Positions 21,601 through 34,709 of a stretch of 64,000 nucleotides of DNA are shown here, piece after piece; position 1 is the stretch's first letter; the number at the start of each line of letters is the position of its first letter. Origin of the DNA: Archegozetes longisetosus (taxonomy: Eukaryota; Arthropoda; Arachnida; Sarcoptiformes; Trhypochthoniidae); the NCBI GenBank assembly GCA_018873245.2, contig JAEMBT020000001.1, positions 13,078,220-13,142,219 of the forward strand. The letters run 5' to 3'. Under the pieces are notes generated by a model. It was given only the letters and a program-made list of their open reading frames with translations, did no database searches and was not told the origin of the DNA. A program made the translations under genes and the position numbers.

Positions 21601-23228
21601 TTAACCTAACACCTTACATTGACTGACACTTAATAGCGTGTAGAAATGCATTTAAACACTAATGTTTTATATATTGGGATAGAACTTAATTCAGCTAACT
21701 TTTAGCTAAATAAATCACAATAACCTAATGAAATGATCGCTAAATATCAGTATAGATATTAATCAATAGTTTGAAGTGAGAAATTTAAATTACTTATCAA
21801 TAGTGTGATAGTAAATGAGAAATAGTGTCAAAAGCTGTAAACCAGCGGAAACTGCATGGAGTTTGTAAGCGATAAGTGGAAAACCAGATTTTAGGTGCAC
21901 TCGTACTGTTTCTAAGCGATACATTTTCTTTTCTATGTCTTATATCAAATCTAACCATTATATACTTCTAGATTCACTAATACTAATATGATTTAGTTAT
22001 TTTATTATTGTTTTTTCATTGTTTTTCATTATTTTCAACTTTTATTTTATTAGTTTGTCTTTACTTTTGCTCAAATCTGTGAATCCCTTGAGTTGTGCAC
22101 AACTTTCTACAAGTTATTCTTCAAAACACTTGTACTTATAGCTATTCAATGAATAGTCGATTGAATGAAATTTTCATGTATTAGTAGCATTTTTGCATCA
22201 ATTCAGTAATAAATTCAATTGAGAGATACAGTTCAACTTAGTTTTAGGTAAAGTTAGCTGTGAATAGGTAACCAATAGTAGCTCACCAATACTTTTATTT
22301 AGTTGATTAAAACTTATTTGAGTTGAAATAAAATGATTAAAATTTGATTAAAACTTATTTGAATTGAAATAAAATGATTAAAAATTGATTTTATTATTAT
22401 ACTAAACTTGACTAATTTCTGCTATCAAAAGCTCGATTGATGAAAAACTTCAACTATCTGACGTATGCAACGCAATATTAAGTTGAATTTCAATTAAGTT
22501 TATAAACAATTCGATGGCTTCTCAATGAAAACAAATTTGCATCAAAGTCTAAAAATAAATCAGTCAAAAAGCTATTGGGTTAAAAGATAGAAATTAAGTA
22601 AAAGAGTAAGATAAATAGAAAAACAATTAAAAGACATAAGACGTAAGTGTGACTGTAGTGTACCTATAGTATAACTGTAGTGTACCTGTAGTGACACTAT
22701 GAAAATTGAATTGACCCAGAGAAACAAAAACCGAATTAGCCTATAGTAAAAAAGACGAAACCTTGCAAAAATACTCCTAAATATTAAATAAGTTCAAGTC
22801 GTATTCGCGTCAATAAAGGTGTGCAATAGAGAGGGGTTAAAGAAACATAACGTTTGTGCCCTAACGCCAAACTCGTATTTAAAAACAACAAGTGCAATAA
22901 TCAAATTATCAATTTTCTTATTCTATGTTAGCTCAAATTCATAGGTGGGGGACTTCAGGTGAGAGGACTTCAGGTAAGTCCTTCTCTCGCTAGAAGAAAA
23001 TATTTTACTAAAAACTTTGAAAACTCATTGCGCAATTGTATTAGTCATTAATAGAAGTGTTTAAAAGGGAGTAATTCAATGATAAGTTGCAAGAATGGCG
23101 TTAGTCAGTCAAGTAGAAGCTGTCAGTTGTTGCTATTGATTGAGAAACAATTGAATTGTTTGCATTTGGGCTGAGAAACCTTTTCTGATTGAGTAATCAA
23201 ATAATTATTGATGAGTAGAGAAAAGTGT

Positions 23229-23300
23229 TTGGTGTTGGAGTTTTTGGTTTTTGGTGTTGGAGTTTTTGGTGTTGGAGTTTTTAGTTTTGGTGTTGCAGTT
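23229..23300. repeat. Tandem repeat, GGTGTTGGAGTTTTT unit
   Basis: Three to four diverged copies of a 15-21 bp G/T-rich unit. Confidence 0.8.
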
Positions 23301-24768
23301 TCTGATTATTATGAATTTTTAATAAAAAATAATAGTTTCAAGAGGGGAACAATTGACATAAACTGATAAACCTATAATTTAGTTGAATGTTAACAATAAG
23401 GGGGATTTCCCAGAACAGAATTAGTTGCATAAAACACCTAAAAGACACTTTTAAAAACTTGTTTTATTCTAATAACTATTTCTCAGCTCAATTCAATTGA
23501 TGGAAAGAAACATTTAAAGAGAAATTGGTTTATAAACAATAAAATAGAAATAATTATTGTCTAATCAAACGATGGAAACGAATGTGAAAACATAAACAAA
23601 TTGAGTGAGCATTAAATACAAGCTAATTAGTAGAGATAAAAAGGTAGAAATAAATAGTTTGACTAAAAAGGTAGAAACTAAGTATAGTAACAATTTAGAG
23701 GCAACGTTTCAACTCTAACATAAGGATGCGATAGTTTTTAAATGTGTTTTATTACCATTTATTGCAGTTCAATCACAACTGGAGGCGTTTAGGAGGTATA
23801 AAAGCGGCAAATGATGGCAAAAATTGCAAATAAGACAAAAATATAACTATTTCTTAAAGGAAAACATAAAAATCAATGAGTACTAATTGGTAACAGATTC
23901 CATAAAAGTGGTCCCTAAATATGATTTGCAATCAATGCATTGAGTCCTATTTTTAGGACTAGTAACTTCGCATAAATCTTATTACATTGCTATTATATCG
24001 TTAATATTTCGGTAAATATTTCTTTTCTATTACTGTAATATATGAGAAATTAGTGATGTGAAATAAGTTTTATAAGTTTTATATGTTAATTATTATGCTA
24101 ATTATTATGTGTCACTTATTGAGATATAGTCTTTTGAGGCAAGACTAACCACATTAAGCAATTAATTCGTGTAGATTTTATGAATAAAATAATAATTAAG
24201 AAATGAAAAATTGATGTCAACATTGAGAAAACATTAGCGCAATAAATATTGAATTCATATTTTTCTTATGTGTTTTATAATCACTACAGTCTCAACTGAT
24301 TTATATTTGCCATCTAACATTTGAGAAATATTTTCATTTCATATAATTTTCAGTTAATCCAATTTAGGCACTTCTGAAACCGACTAATGTTCACTAAAAG
24401 GTTTGACTCAAATTTGTTTGAAATGTAATTTTGCTAGCTGATTTGAGAGGAAAAGTTAGTCAAACAATTGAAGCAATTTAATAATGTTTGAGGGAAGTTA
24501 TATAAACTGAATTCGTCTGTAAAATCTGAAAACAGATCAGTTAAAACCTGGGAATATAAAGTCTAAAAGCATCAACATTTTCTTGACTACAGCCATAGTT
24601 GGCAATCATCAATCATGTGGGCATGAAATACATTAAAATCCCGCACCAAATGATACCCAATTGTGTGACAGGCGTTCATTTTAATGATCCAGAGCTTCAG
24701 AAACACAAAACAGCAAAAGAGAAAAAAACAGAATTTTCAAGTTTGCGGCACAGAAGTGTGCGGTGAAA

Positions 24769-24804
24769 AGAGAGAGAGAATGAGAGAGAAGAGAGAGAGA
24801 GAAA
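24769..24804. repeat. Interrupted (GA)n tract
   Basis: GA runs broken by AAT and AA. Confidence 0.85.
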
Positions 24805-25030
24805 GTGAAAAATAATAATATAAGATATAAAGCTATGTCTATCTACTAGTGATCAACATATGCTATGCAATAATCATTAGGCCAGTCATGCGAGTGTTAA
24901 GTCAAACCTCTTTTCTGTCAATTGTTATGCACTGAGAAATATATACATGTAGTAAAAGAACTATTTTCTCCATTAAGACTTAGAAGAATCGTAAACCTTT
25001 TTTTCTTCCCATTTTTAAATAGCCCTTCAG

Positions 25031-25033
<3 letters not shown>

Positions 25034-25085
<52 letters not shown>
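25034..25085. repeat. (CT)n microsatellite
   Basis: About 26 CT units, the only long purine/pyrimidine dinucleotide run in the window whose plus strand is the pyrimidine strand. It creates a false LSLSLS ORF. Confidence 0.95.
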
Positions 25086-25088
<3 letters not shown>

Positions 25089-25385
25089 CTCGTCTTTTCT
25101 CTTAAACTATTTCTCGCTGTCATCATAAAGTTAAAGACAAGCCCTAAAATCAGCCTTCAATATGTGAAGTAGTATTTGATTGAAGTTTATTTTTCTCTGA
25201 ACTGAGAAAACAGAGTTATTTTATGATGATTTTTGCTTTTCGCCAAAGCAATTCATCAGCCATTGTCATTATAAATTTAGACTATTTTGGAAATGACGAA
25301 CAAATTTTCAGCTTAAAACACTTAATAGCTGTGAATGGAAGAGTTAAAACACGTGCCAAAAACACGTCCTTCTCTTGAACTGTAA

Positions 25386-25440
25386 GGTTAGGTTAGGTTA
25401 GGTTAGGTTAGGTTAGGCTACGTTACGTTAGGTTAGGCTA
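25386..25440. repeat. Interstitial TTAGG telomere-type repeat
   Basis: Eleven GGTTA-type units: six perfect, followed by GGCTA, CGTTA, CGTTA, GGTTA and GGCTA. TTAGG is the common arthropod telomeric repeat, and this short run is an internal copy. Smaller traces (about two CCTAA units) occur near 37830. Confidence 0.85.
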
Positions 25441-26688
25441 AGTACTAATAGTTACAGTTGACAATTAAAAAGAAATAGTTATAGTACACGAACTACCGAC
25501 AGAAATGTTGACTTGAAAAACAAAAAGTACAATCTAATTGAATAATAGTTGAATGTTAATTAATATTCATAATGAATTAGTGGCACTCAATCTTATTTTA
25601 CTTATTAACTGTCTTAACTTATAAAACTGTTCACACTTAACGCTATGTTTTTTCCTTAACTCTAAATTACCATCTGATTTGCTAAATAATAATAATAATC
25701 TCGTGTAATCGTTTCCCAGTTTTAATTTAAATTTCACTTTTATTTTGTCATCAGATTTGTAATAATTACTAGAAAATGAATTCAATGAATTTGGTTAAGA
25801 CTAGCGACTCAATTTAAGGCTTAAACAAATGAATTCTAAGCATAACTACTATCAATTATAATAATTGTGAGAAACGATATTTTAGCAGCAAACCATACAA
25901 ATGCAATGAAATGAAATGATCAATATTTAGAATTTTTCTAGACTTAATTCATCTGTTTAGCTATTCTCACGTAAAATCAGACAGAATTGAAAGAAGTTAA
26001 GAACTAGTAAGAATTGAGAGAATATTTGATTTAAAAATCAAGTGATCAATAGAAGTAAAGTAGAGATAGTCTAGAGCAAAAATCAATATTAGGTGTAGAA
26101 ATGTTTAAACTAAAACTAATCTTATGCAACTCAAGTTTAGCTTAAAGCTAAATTTGAAACAAAAATAAGAAAGATTTGCAGCGGATTTCAAATAATAATC
26201 AATTTAAACTTTGTTTTCTTATCAAAACATAAACAAAATAACGTTTTTTTCGCAACAAATTATTCAAGGAATAGGTAATAAGGATAACAATTTGAATAAA
26301 GAAAAAAAAAAAAAAATTTCAATTGATTTGGTTCACGTATTAGCACATTGAACGCTTCCAACAAATTATTATATCATTATTTTTGGGTCGCATGACCGGC
26401 AAAAATGGGAGAAATTCAGAGAGAAGTTTAGCTGAAAAATGTATATTCTCCCAAAGAATTATGGGTAAGGATTAAACTCAGTGGCAATTGCAATAAATCA
26501 CTTCTAATAGTTCGCAAAAGGACACGATCTGTGCGATACTTAAGAGCAATATGAGAGTGAATAGAGAGATCAGATTAAGAAGAACGTCTTATCTGTTAAG
26601 TTAGCTAGCATAACAGTTAGAGGATTCTCTAGAAATATAATTTTCAGTATGAACAGAATTATTTCTAGTGCACAAAAGATTAGCTCAA

Positions 26689-26692
<4 letters not shown>

Positions 26693-26742
<50 letters not shown>
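26693..26742. repeat. (GA)n microsatellite
   Basis: About 25 uninterrupted GA units. Confidence 0.95.
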
Positions 26743-26745
<3 letters not shown>

Positions 26746-27618
26746 TGACAGGACATATGCTGATAAATTAGAAGTTTTGTAGAGAGAGATTTAGCAAGAT
26801 TTTATAAGGAGTAAATTGATTATAACAAGTAGGTATATTTGATTGAAACATCTCAATTATTAAATTAATTCGAATCTACATCATCTACAGGTGTATATAC
26901 CTCTTATTAATGTCATATTCAATCGTTAAGTAATCAATTATTCTTTACTTCAACTTCAATTATTCTTTATTTTATTATGTATTATCAACGATAAGGTTAA
27001 GAGTCATATTTGGATAACTTATTTAGTGAGCTCAAACTTTTGGGTAAAGTCCTGAAAGTTAGGATCGTATTGAAAGAATGAATAATTTATATGATAGTTA
27101 GAGTTAGAAAAGGTTATTTGATGCAACTATTTATAAGGATAGTAAAAAAGAGTTGCAGTTTAAAGCGTACGAATTAGCCGATAGTGTTATCTCTTATCAC
27201 ATTGTAGTTAATTGTCTACACTTATAGTTGCATGTAAAAAATCTCATTTTTCACATTATTCTAGTTGCTCAATAGGGTTCAAATAAGTTAAACAATAAGT
27301 TCTAATTGAGTTCAAATTAAAGTAATATTAATTAAGTAAAAGTATAGAAAAGTATTAAACGAATAATTAATTATCATATAAAGACATTGAACCTAAAAAA
27401 AGTAATAGAAATGAATAGAGATATCTAGAAGTGTAGGCAATAAAAAAGAAGCATTTAAATTGCTATGCACTTATCGGACAATGAATTTGGAGAGATATTT
27501 TAATATCAAACATAGTAATAATGATTGTTGTCACTAGAGTTCAAGTGTATTATTACTAAGCTCCTAAACATAGTTCAAATTGAAACATTTTGCTTCTCTT
27601 TTAATAGCAAAATATAGA

Positions 27619-27662
27619 TTAAAATACATTAAAATACATTAAAATACATTAAAACACATTAA
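27619..27662. repeat. 10-bp tandem repeat (AAAATACATT)
   Basis: Four copies, the last with ACAC in place of ATAC. Confidence 0.85.
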
Positions 27663-29275
27663 ATTATATCAAAATTAATCAAATATAGTCATAAATTAGA
27701 GCTAAAACAAAAACATATAAGAATATTAAAAACATGTATAATACATCTAATGGTATTGATTATCTTTAACACTAATTGGTTAGTATTAAAGCATACATTT
27801 TGACCCTAATGTTTGGTTAGGGCGTCATAGTAGACACCCATTTCTTTATAACTAAAGAGAAAATACGCGCAAAAATAAGCACTCATTTAATGGACAGTCA
27901 ATGTTTAGGATATGTATTAGAGTTGGTAACGAGTCTTAATTACTAGTTGTCCGTTACCAACAATTATTGGTATTTGAACCTAACTTTAGATCTTACATGT
28001 TGAATAGTTTTTCAAAAGTTGCCAGATTTTAGTGCTTTTAGTAGTTTTAAGTAATGTAGTCATTATTTTTAGATATTCTAAAATACTAACTGTTAAATCA
28101 CACGAAATATATGAAAAGTTATATTATTCTAAATATAAATCATATACTGATTATTAAATCATGAATAAAGCATTCTTTTCACATATATTTCACATAATAA
28201 GAAAAGTTTCTTATGGAGTATAAAGAAATATTTATTATAAATCTGGTTTCAAATCTATATTTGGTAACTTATTAATAAAGTGTTTATTAGAAATTAAAGT
28301 ACAGAGGGATGGCAACAATTCGTTGTCAACCAATTGATCAGACGCTACTATAACACTTAGTTCTCTTCAATTATTATTAGAACAGATTTGAAAAGAATTT
28401 CATTTGTTAGTGGGTATTTTCTCTTGAGATCAACATCACTATGAATAACCGCTTATAGAATCATAGCGAACATTCTCATATATTGATATTTGTCAACAGT
28501 AAAGCTAAAAATAATTATAGTCAATTATTCAATATTATTAATAGTTTTATTGTCAGGTCTGTTGTGACAACAGAAATATGTCTCTCTCTTAATTTGATTG
28601 AGTTTTACTATTGATTTTCATAGTAAATTAATTATTAAATCATGTATTCATTTGGTCACGTATCACGTACGTTTTTCAGAGTTAGTCCTGTATCACTACG
28701 TTTTTCAGAGTCAATCCTAGTGCTAATTTCATATTAAATATTTCTGTTTTCCTTTATTTTTCATTATATCTAATAAATAATAATTGAGTAAACTTTTAAG
28801 TTGTTTCTAATCAAATATTGATGTCACACTTTCTCTAAGCTTAAATTGAAAATTGATGTAAAAATATTTGGATTTTGAGGATATTCACTGCAAATGCATA
28901 TATTATGAATAAAAATGTCTTTTATTAATTCATAAGATAACATAAAGCATGAAAATTACTTTTTCTTATTTCTTCAACCATTAAATCTTAAAATCAAAAT
29001 AAAGTTCATTTTCAAGCTGATTTCGAAACAACTTTTATAACTATTACCTAAGTCAATAAAAATCTGGAATCGATTTAGAAAATAATCAAATAATCGATAA
29101 AGTATGAAAAATTAGACAAAATGTGAATAGACTTAAAAAAATAAATGAAGTTAGTATGTAAGCAAAATGGAGAATGTTTGACATTTAAACGTTTTAGGGG
29201 CAAAACGAAAAGAAAAATAAGTTTAGATGCCAGCAACACAATAAAAATGTCATTTCACTATTTGGAGGATTAGGT

Positions 29276-29469
29276 TTAGGTATAGAAAAATGTTGTCGTA
29301 TTAGTGCTCAAAATCGATGGCCTACTATTCCGTTGACCTACTCTTCGTACTGCTGCACAAATATACTGCTGCAGACGTCGCAACAATCCAGCAGAGTCAG
29401 AACCCACTCCTCACTTAAATGCTTGAGAACCGGTATCTTATCGTTTTGTTGATAATTTTCGGTTTCTGG
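29276..29469 (-). other. GC-richer patch with short overlapping open frames, possible isolated exon
   Basis: Base composition and complexity differ from the surroundings (GC-richer, with CTGCTGCAGACGTCGCAAC). On the minus strand a 43-codon frame without ATG, 29469-29338, includes the peptide LKHLSEEWVLTLLDCCDVC. A second frame ending at 29276 includes GLLRRLQQYICAAVRRVGQR. Neither was recognised. It could be an exon remnant, a conserved non-coding element or chance. Confidence 0.25.
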
Positions 29470-29973
29470 TTAACTTCTGTTTCCGCGAATTTTTAAATAA
29501 AATTTACTTTACTACAAATTGAGTCACATTTTTCGCTTTGAATAGGATATAATAAAATAAATATCTATCTAAAAGTGCTACAAACATTTGACTTGTGAGC
29601 TCAAAAAATTGAATTAATTCAATTTAGAAATATTGCACTTTTAATCTAAACTTATTTTCAGATTCCATATAAGATTTGAAAAATACTTAACTAAAATTGA
29701 AATCAAAATGTTTACAGTTTAATAAAATATTAAACAGTTTGAAAGTAATTAAATTTATCTAAAATGAATAAAAACAGAGAAATAGTAGAACTAAATTCTA
29801 TGAAACGGTATATAACAATAGAAAGGAGAGTCAGACTTAGTCGACACACATCATAACGAATAAGATGGAATGGTAGAGGAGTAAATCCCCTAAGAAATGG
29901 CCTGAACATTTGTTTTCATCTCTATGCCCCAATGCTTATATGGCATCATATGCCAAGCCTTAACTAAAGGAAA

Positions 29974-30068
29974 GCTTAACTCTTTCAAAGTCTAACTCTT
30001 TCGGAGTCCTAACTCTTTCGGAGTCCTAACTCTTTCAGAGCCTAAATGTTTGAAAGCTTAACTCTTTA
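29974..30068. repeat. Degenerate tandem repeat, about 18-20 bp unit
   Basis: Five copies of CTAACTCTTTCGGAGTC-like units, alternating with the reverse-complementary GAAAG core, so each unit contains a small CTTTC/GAAAG hairpin. Confidence 0.75.
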
Positions 30069-31875
30069 GATTGAAAAATGTTAGGTTGAAGTCAACATTT
30101 ATAGTTAGTTACAAATCGTCAATATTAAAAGGCAAAAATTGAGGTCAAGTTGAAGTCTATTTGAAATAGAAAAACTCTTTTATACCAAACTCAATTATCA
30201 AACATTTTGACTTATACTTCAATTTTGAAGAACTGTTTCTTCAACTTAAATTTAATATTTTAGAATAATTTGTTCAATATTTGTAATTTATTACTTTACA
30301 GATAGCTTCAAATATTCATTAATCAAAGTTTTGTTTATTTTGAGGCATCATTTCAATGCTCATTAGCATAAAATCACATATTTTTGTCTCTTTCAAAATC
30401 AATAATTGCTTTTTAAATTAGTTTTGCGTTTCTCTATAGTGATTGTTACGAAATATTTCAAAACAAACAAAAAATATGAAAAATATGCAGAGAGGAAACA
30501 AAAAATGGAGACATAAGCAAAAATGTTAAGACAAATGAAGAATAAGTTAGGCAGTAGTTGAAAAATGGAGAAATAGTTAACAAACACTTAAATTATGAAC
30601 TGAAGGAATGCAAGCCTAGTTTCAATTACAGCACAACTATTGCTAAACTATTCCATTGCTAGTAATTATATGGAGTTGCAAATATTTAAGTAACAATAAT
30701 TCATTTAAATACTGGATCAGTAGTGCTTTAGGAAATGCACAAGTTCATAGTTAAGGGGCTAAGAGGGGTTAAGAAAAGGGAGGCTCAGATTGAAAGGCAT
30801 TCAAATATTTACTATACTAGCAATGAATGTGTGTGTGAGTGAGTGTGTGTGTATGTATGTATGTGTGAGATCGAGAAATGAGCAGAAAAACTAGTTCTAG
30901 ACAGTCTGTTCCGCATCAATGTGTTCAGTCTTGTTCAGTCTATATATCAACTATTATACTTAAGAAGATGTTCTCTTCATAATTCACTACTACTAGTTAG
31001 AAGTTGATGATTATTTTTACTTACTTTTTATTAGTCATTTTTACTTTTCAAACAGCATATACGTTTGTGGTCATTTGTAACATTGTTATATTTTCACTAT
31101 TATTAATGACGTCTTATAAAGACAACAATTAGATGTTAGATCAATTAATAACTAATACTAATAGTACTGAAAATAAGATCACATCAATATATAAACACAT
31201 AGTGACTGTTGATCTTAAAGAGAAAATAGACTAGTATTTGATTGAAACATAGAATCAAATGCTAGAAAAGCTGCTCACTTCAGACACCTGTTGTGTGCTG
31301 AAGGCTGGATTCAAATATATACTTATTATACTATATTTGCTATTTTGCTCAATATGTGTTAGTTCTTCATTTGTTTAATGTTATTTTATACAGTCAACTA
31401 TAGACTATTTTACTCTTGCTATTTATTTAACTCTACTTTCATTTATCTTATTTCTTCCTTTTTTCTATCTGTTACTACAAATTCTTCACATTTTATGTCG
31501 TATTTTTCTTACCACAATTTCCACTTATATCGAGTCTTCATTATATCAAATTAAATTAAAAGAAAACTTACTTATAACGAGATACGACTGCAAAAGCAAT
31601 AACAACACAAAATCTGTAGCATATGATAAATAGTATGTGAAATATAAGTTAGTGGTAGTATAGGGGCTAATGGTTCAGTAGTTAATTAAAGCTATTATTA
31701 TTTTATTATACATACATATATATATATATTATTATTATTACATTCAAATGTCTCAACATTTTAAAATTAATCGCTTTTTCTACTTTCAAATGCTGGTTAT
31801 CATTACAAGGACATTACTTTCGTAGTTGATCAAAAGGATAAATTAGTTTAAATTATTAGTTAAAATCTCACATCT

Positions 31876-31876
<1 letters not shown>

Positions 31877-31925
<49 letters not shown>

Positions 31926-31926
31926 T
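31877..31926. repeat. (TAT)n microsatellite
   Basis: About 16 TAT units without interruption. Confidence 0.95.
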
Positions 31927-33736
31927 AGCTTAAAGTGAAATTTAATATTAGTTTATAAATAGCTTTGATTCAATTAATTAGTGTTGATTTGCATAAGGTT
32001 GCAATATGATATCTAGTGATTCGCTGATTAGCTGATTATATGGCCAATATGATATCTAGTGATTGGCTCATTAACTCATTATATGGCCAATCAAATAATT
32101 AATTAACTAGAATATGAGTGAGACAAATAACTGATATTTAATACAGGCATATAATGAACTGATGTAATATTAGACTAGATGATTTACGCTGGCACACATT
32201 CTATCCATTTTAGTTGAACTAATATTTTCGATAAGTTGTTTCGCAACTACTCATATTAAATATTCATTCTTTTAAGTTAGCTTTAGAATACTATTCTACT
32301 TTCATAGAGATATCCGACGCTATCTTTTCGATTAAGTCATAGTATCAAATATTCAAGTATTCAAATTTAGCTCAAATAACTGTTGACATTATTATTAGTA
32401 GTAGTAGTGGTAGTAGTAGTACTCAGATAATTACGATGTAAATAAATTTAGTTTTAGATCCGTAATTCATACATTACCTAGTATTAATATTACAGAAAAC
32501 AAAATAAAACATAAAGTATATTAAGTTAGAAAGAGTGAATCAAACTTGAAACTAACTATTTAAAACAAATAATTTGATAAAAACAATAACTGTAAATAGT
32601 TGAATAGCATATATGATTATATTAAACAAATATAATAGTGATGTTACTAGCTACTTAATTATTAGAGATTTAGTATTTACTATATCCTTCTAAACTGAAA
32701 TAATTGAATAACTCATAGTGAAGCAACAGTGATGAAATACTATTGAAAATAGAGGAAAAGTAATAAGGTTCTAAAAATATATATTATATTTCATATACAA
32801 TCAAACTATTGATTGAAGACACAGTTGTCTATATAACAGTAAACTTGAAAGCTAGAGAAAATAAAGAAAAACAGATGAATCTTTTGTTACCAATGAAAAA
32901 TGAAACGAAAACATATCAAATATAAAATGTATATATTTTATGGTTTGATAGTTTATCAACTAAAAGGTAATGATAAACTACCTAGATCATCATAGGTAAT
33001 CATCATTACAAAGTAGAAAAGAATAGAAATATAGAAAAAGATTTACTAAATTAGTATAAATATTGAAATTAATCAAAGAGAATAAAAAGAAATGATTATT
33101 TAGCATAACATATATACAAGTTATAAATGTTGTAGGGTATAATACTAAACTACATATAAGGCTACTTAATACCCATGTAGAATTTCAAGGCACAAATTAA
33201 TGCACAACAAATACATTGTACTAAATACAGTCAAATCTATTTATGAATTACGTTTAAATTCTAATAACTTACTTCGTTGTTAGAACAGTTTGTTTGATAG
33301 AAACTTTCTAGAAATTGATTAGTATTAGTAAGAACTAAATTTTGGTTGAATTAAATTGAGTGATAGCAAAAAAGTGGTTTCACTAAAACTGACTAATACT
33401 CAAATAGATTCATACTACGGTGTTAACTGCACGCAGTTAGGTTAAGTAGAAAACAGAAAACAATAATGCCTAAACCAGTGGTAGTAATCAATTGAAAAGC
33501 TCATATTAAAGTATTTCTCGAGAGTTCAGTATTACTCAGAGTTAATTAATGATTGTTGAGAGCATCAAAATTTTCGAGTTAAAGAGGGGAACTAATTCTA
33601 GTGGTACTTTTATAATTAAAACGATAACGCACTTCATAAACTCTTACTTTCTATTTTTAAGATTAGCTCATTCCGAGCGCATCAATTTCTGACTGAACAT
33701 TTTTTCAATAACTCTTCTTGTCTAATTGACATTTAA

Positions 33737-33778
<42 letters not shown>
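33737..33778. repeat. (TA)n(TG)n compound microsatellite
   Basis: TA run passing directly into a TG run. Confidence 0.95.
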
Positions 33779-34002
33779 TTTCTTTTCTTCTACTATTTTT
33801 TAGTCAACTAACGACTAGATTCCTTATATGTAGCTTTTGTACAAAATTTCATTATTATAGATTGCATTGTTTTCTATGCAACAATTGCAAACTTTTCGCT
33901 TTCTCAAACAAAGATAGTAACTTGTAATTAGCTCAAAATCTTTGAGTCTGAGATAAGGCGAGTTTCAAATAAGTCTAATGATAATATATGTTTCAATTGA
34001 TC

Positions 34003-34009
34003 ACTCACT

Positions 34010-34040
<31 letters not shown>

Positions 34041-34047
34041 ACACACA

Positions 34048-34117
<70 letters not shown>

Positions 34118-34156
34118 TACATACATACATACATACATACATACATACATACATAC
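34003..34156. repeat. Compound (CA)n / (CATA)n microsatellite
   Basis: About 150 bp: CACACA blocks interrupted by ATA and GA, then about 12 CATA units. ORFs of 60-85 codons rich in His-Thr run through it in two frames and are artefacts. Confidence 0.95.
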
Positions 34157-34651
34157 AGAACTTAAAATGAAATTATGCAAAACAAAAAATATAGTTGAAA
34201 ATACTCACATAACATTTGCAAGAAATAATTGCTAAACAAATTCTATTGGTGAATAGATAAGTAATGAATAAAAAAGAATAGCTTAATTAATTATAACTGT
34301 TTTGATGCCTAAAAATGTTTTGAAAGTAAAATTCAATTTGAAGAAAGAGGACGCGTTTTACATGAAATTCTCCAAAAACGTAAGCTCTTAGGCTTTTAAT
34401 TAGTTGTTTAAAACTTTCGATTAAACTTTAAAAACAAATTAGATCCCGGATAAGAAAATTGTCCGACTTCTCAAAAGTCACGCCGAAAGAGAAACAGTAT
34501 TTAAAGAGCGTATTTAAAAACAATATTAAAATACAAAAAACAACAAGCGGCAAATAATCCTGTTAAGCAATTGATCAAAATAAATGAGTTTATGGTGAAA
34601 AATTCATTTGTCATTCTCATAGACAATTATTTAAAGTTAAAGGAATAAGAT

Positions 34652-34654
<3 letters not shown>

Positions 34655-34709
<55 letters not shown>
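34655..34709. repeat. (GA)n microsatellite
   Basis: About 27 GA units. Confidence 0.95.

Larger units (their letters stand above)
15661..25033. other. Non-coding stretch, possible tai 5' intron or intergenic
   Basis: About 9.4 kb without convincing coding sequence. ORFs of 100-107 codons at 18118-18432 (-), 20566-20889 (-) and 21088-21390 (+) are AT-driven, hydrophobic and show no recognisable motif. Short GA or CT tracts occur at 15911-15932, 18027-18042, 19338-19352 and 24769-24804. A 3-copy, roughly 21-bp repeat with a GTTACCG core lies at 19558-19608, a 43-bp duplication at about 22304-22385, and a GGTGTTGGAGTTTTT repeat at 23229-23300. A GTAAGT-type donor near 20913 (minus) has no clear exon. 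Confidence 0.6.
25441..34002. other. Non-coding stretch with microsatellites and one GC-richer patch
   Basis: About 8.6 kb with no supported gene. It includes (GA)n at 26693-26742, a 10-bp AAAATACATT array at 27619-27662, a GC-richer patch at 29276-29469, an ACTCTTTC(G/A)GAGTC-type array at about 29974-30068, a GT-rich run at 30829-30870, (TAT)n at 31877-31926, (TAG)n-like sequence at 32398-32425 and (TA)n(TG)n at 33737-33778. ORFs under 73 codons show nothing recognisable. Confidence 0.6.

Noticed and set aside
31564-31600. TTTTGCAG acceptor followed 16 nt later by GTAAGT on the minus strand (possible microexon)
   Set aside because: Both signals are common in AT-rich DNA, and there is no coding or phase evidence to support a 16-nt exon.
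33978-34235. His-Thr repeat ORFs
   Set aside because: Translation of the CA/CATA microsatellite only.
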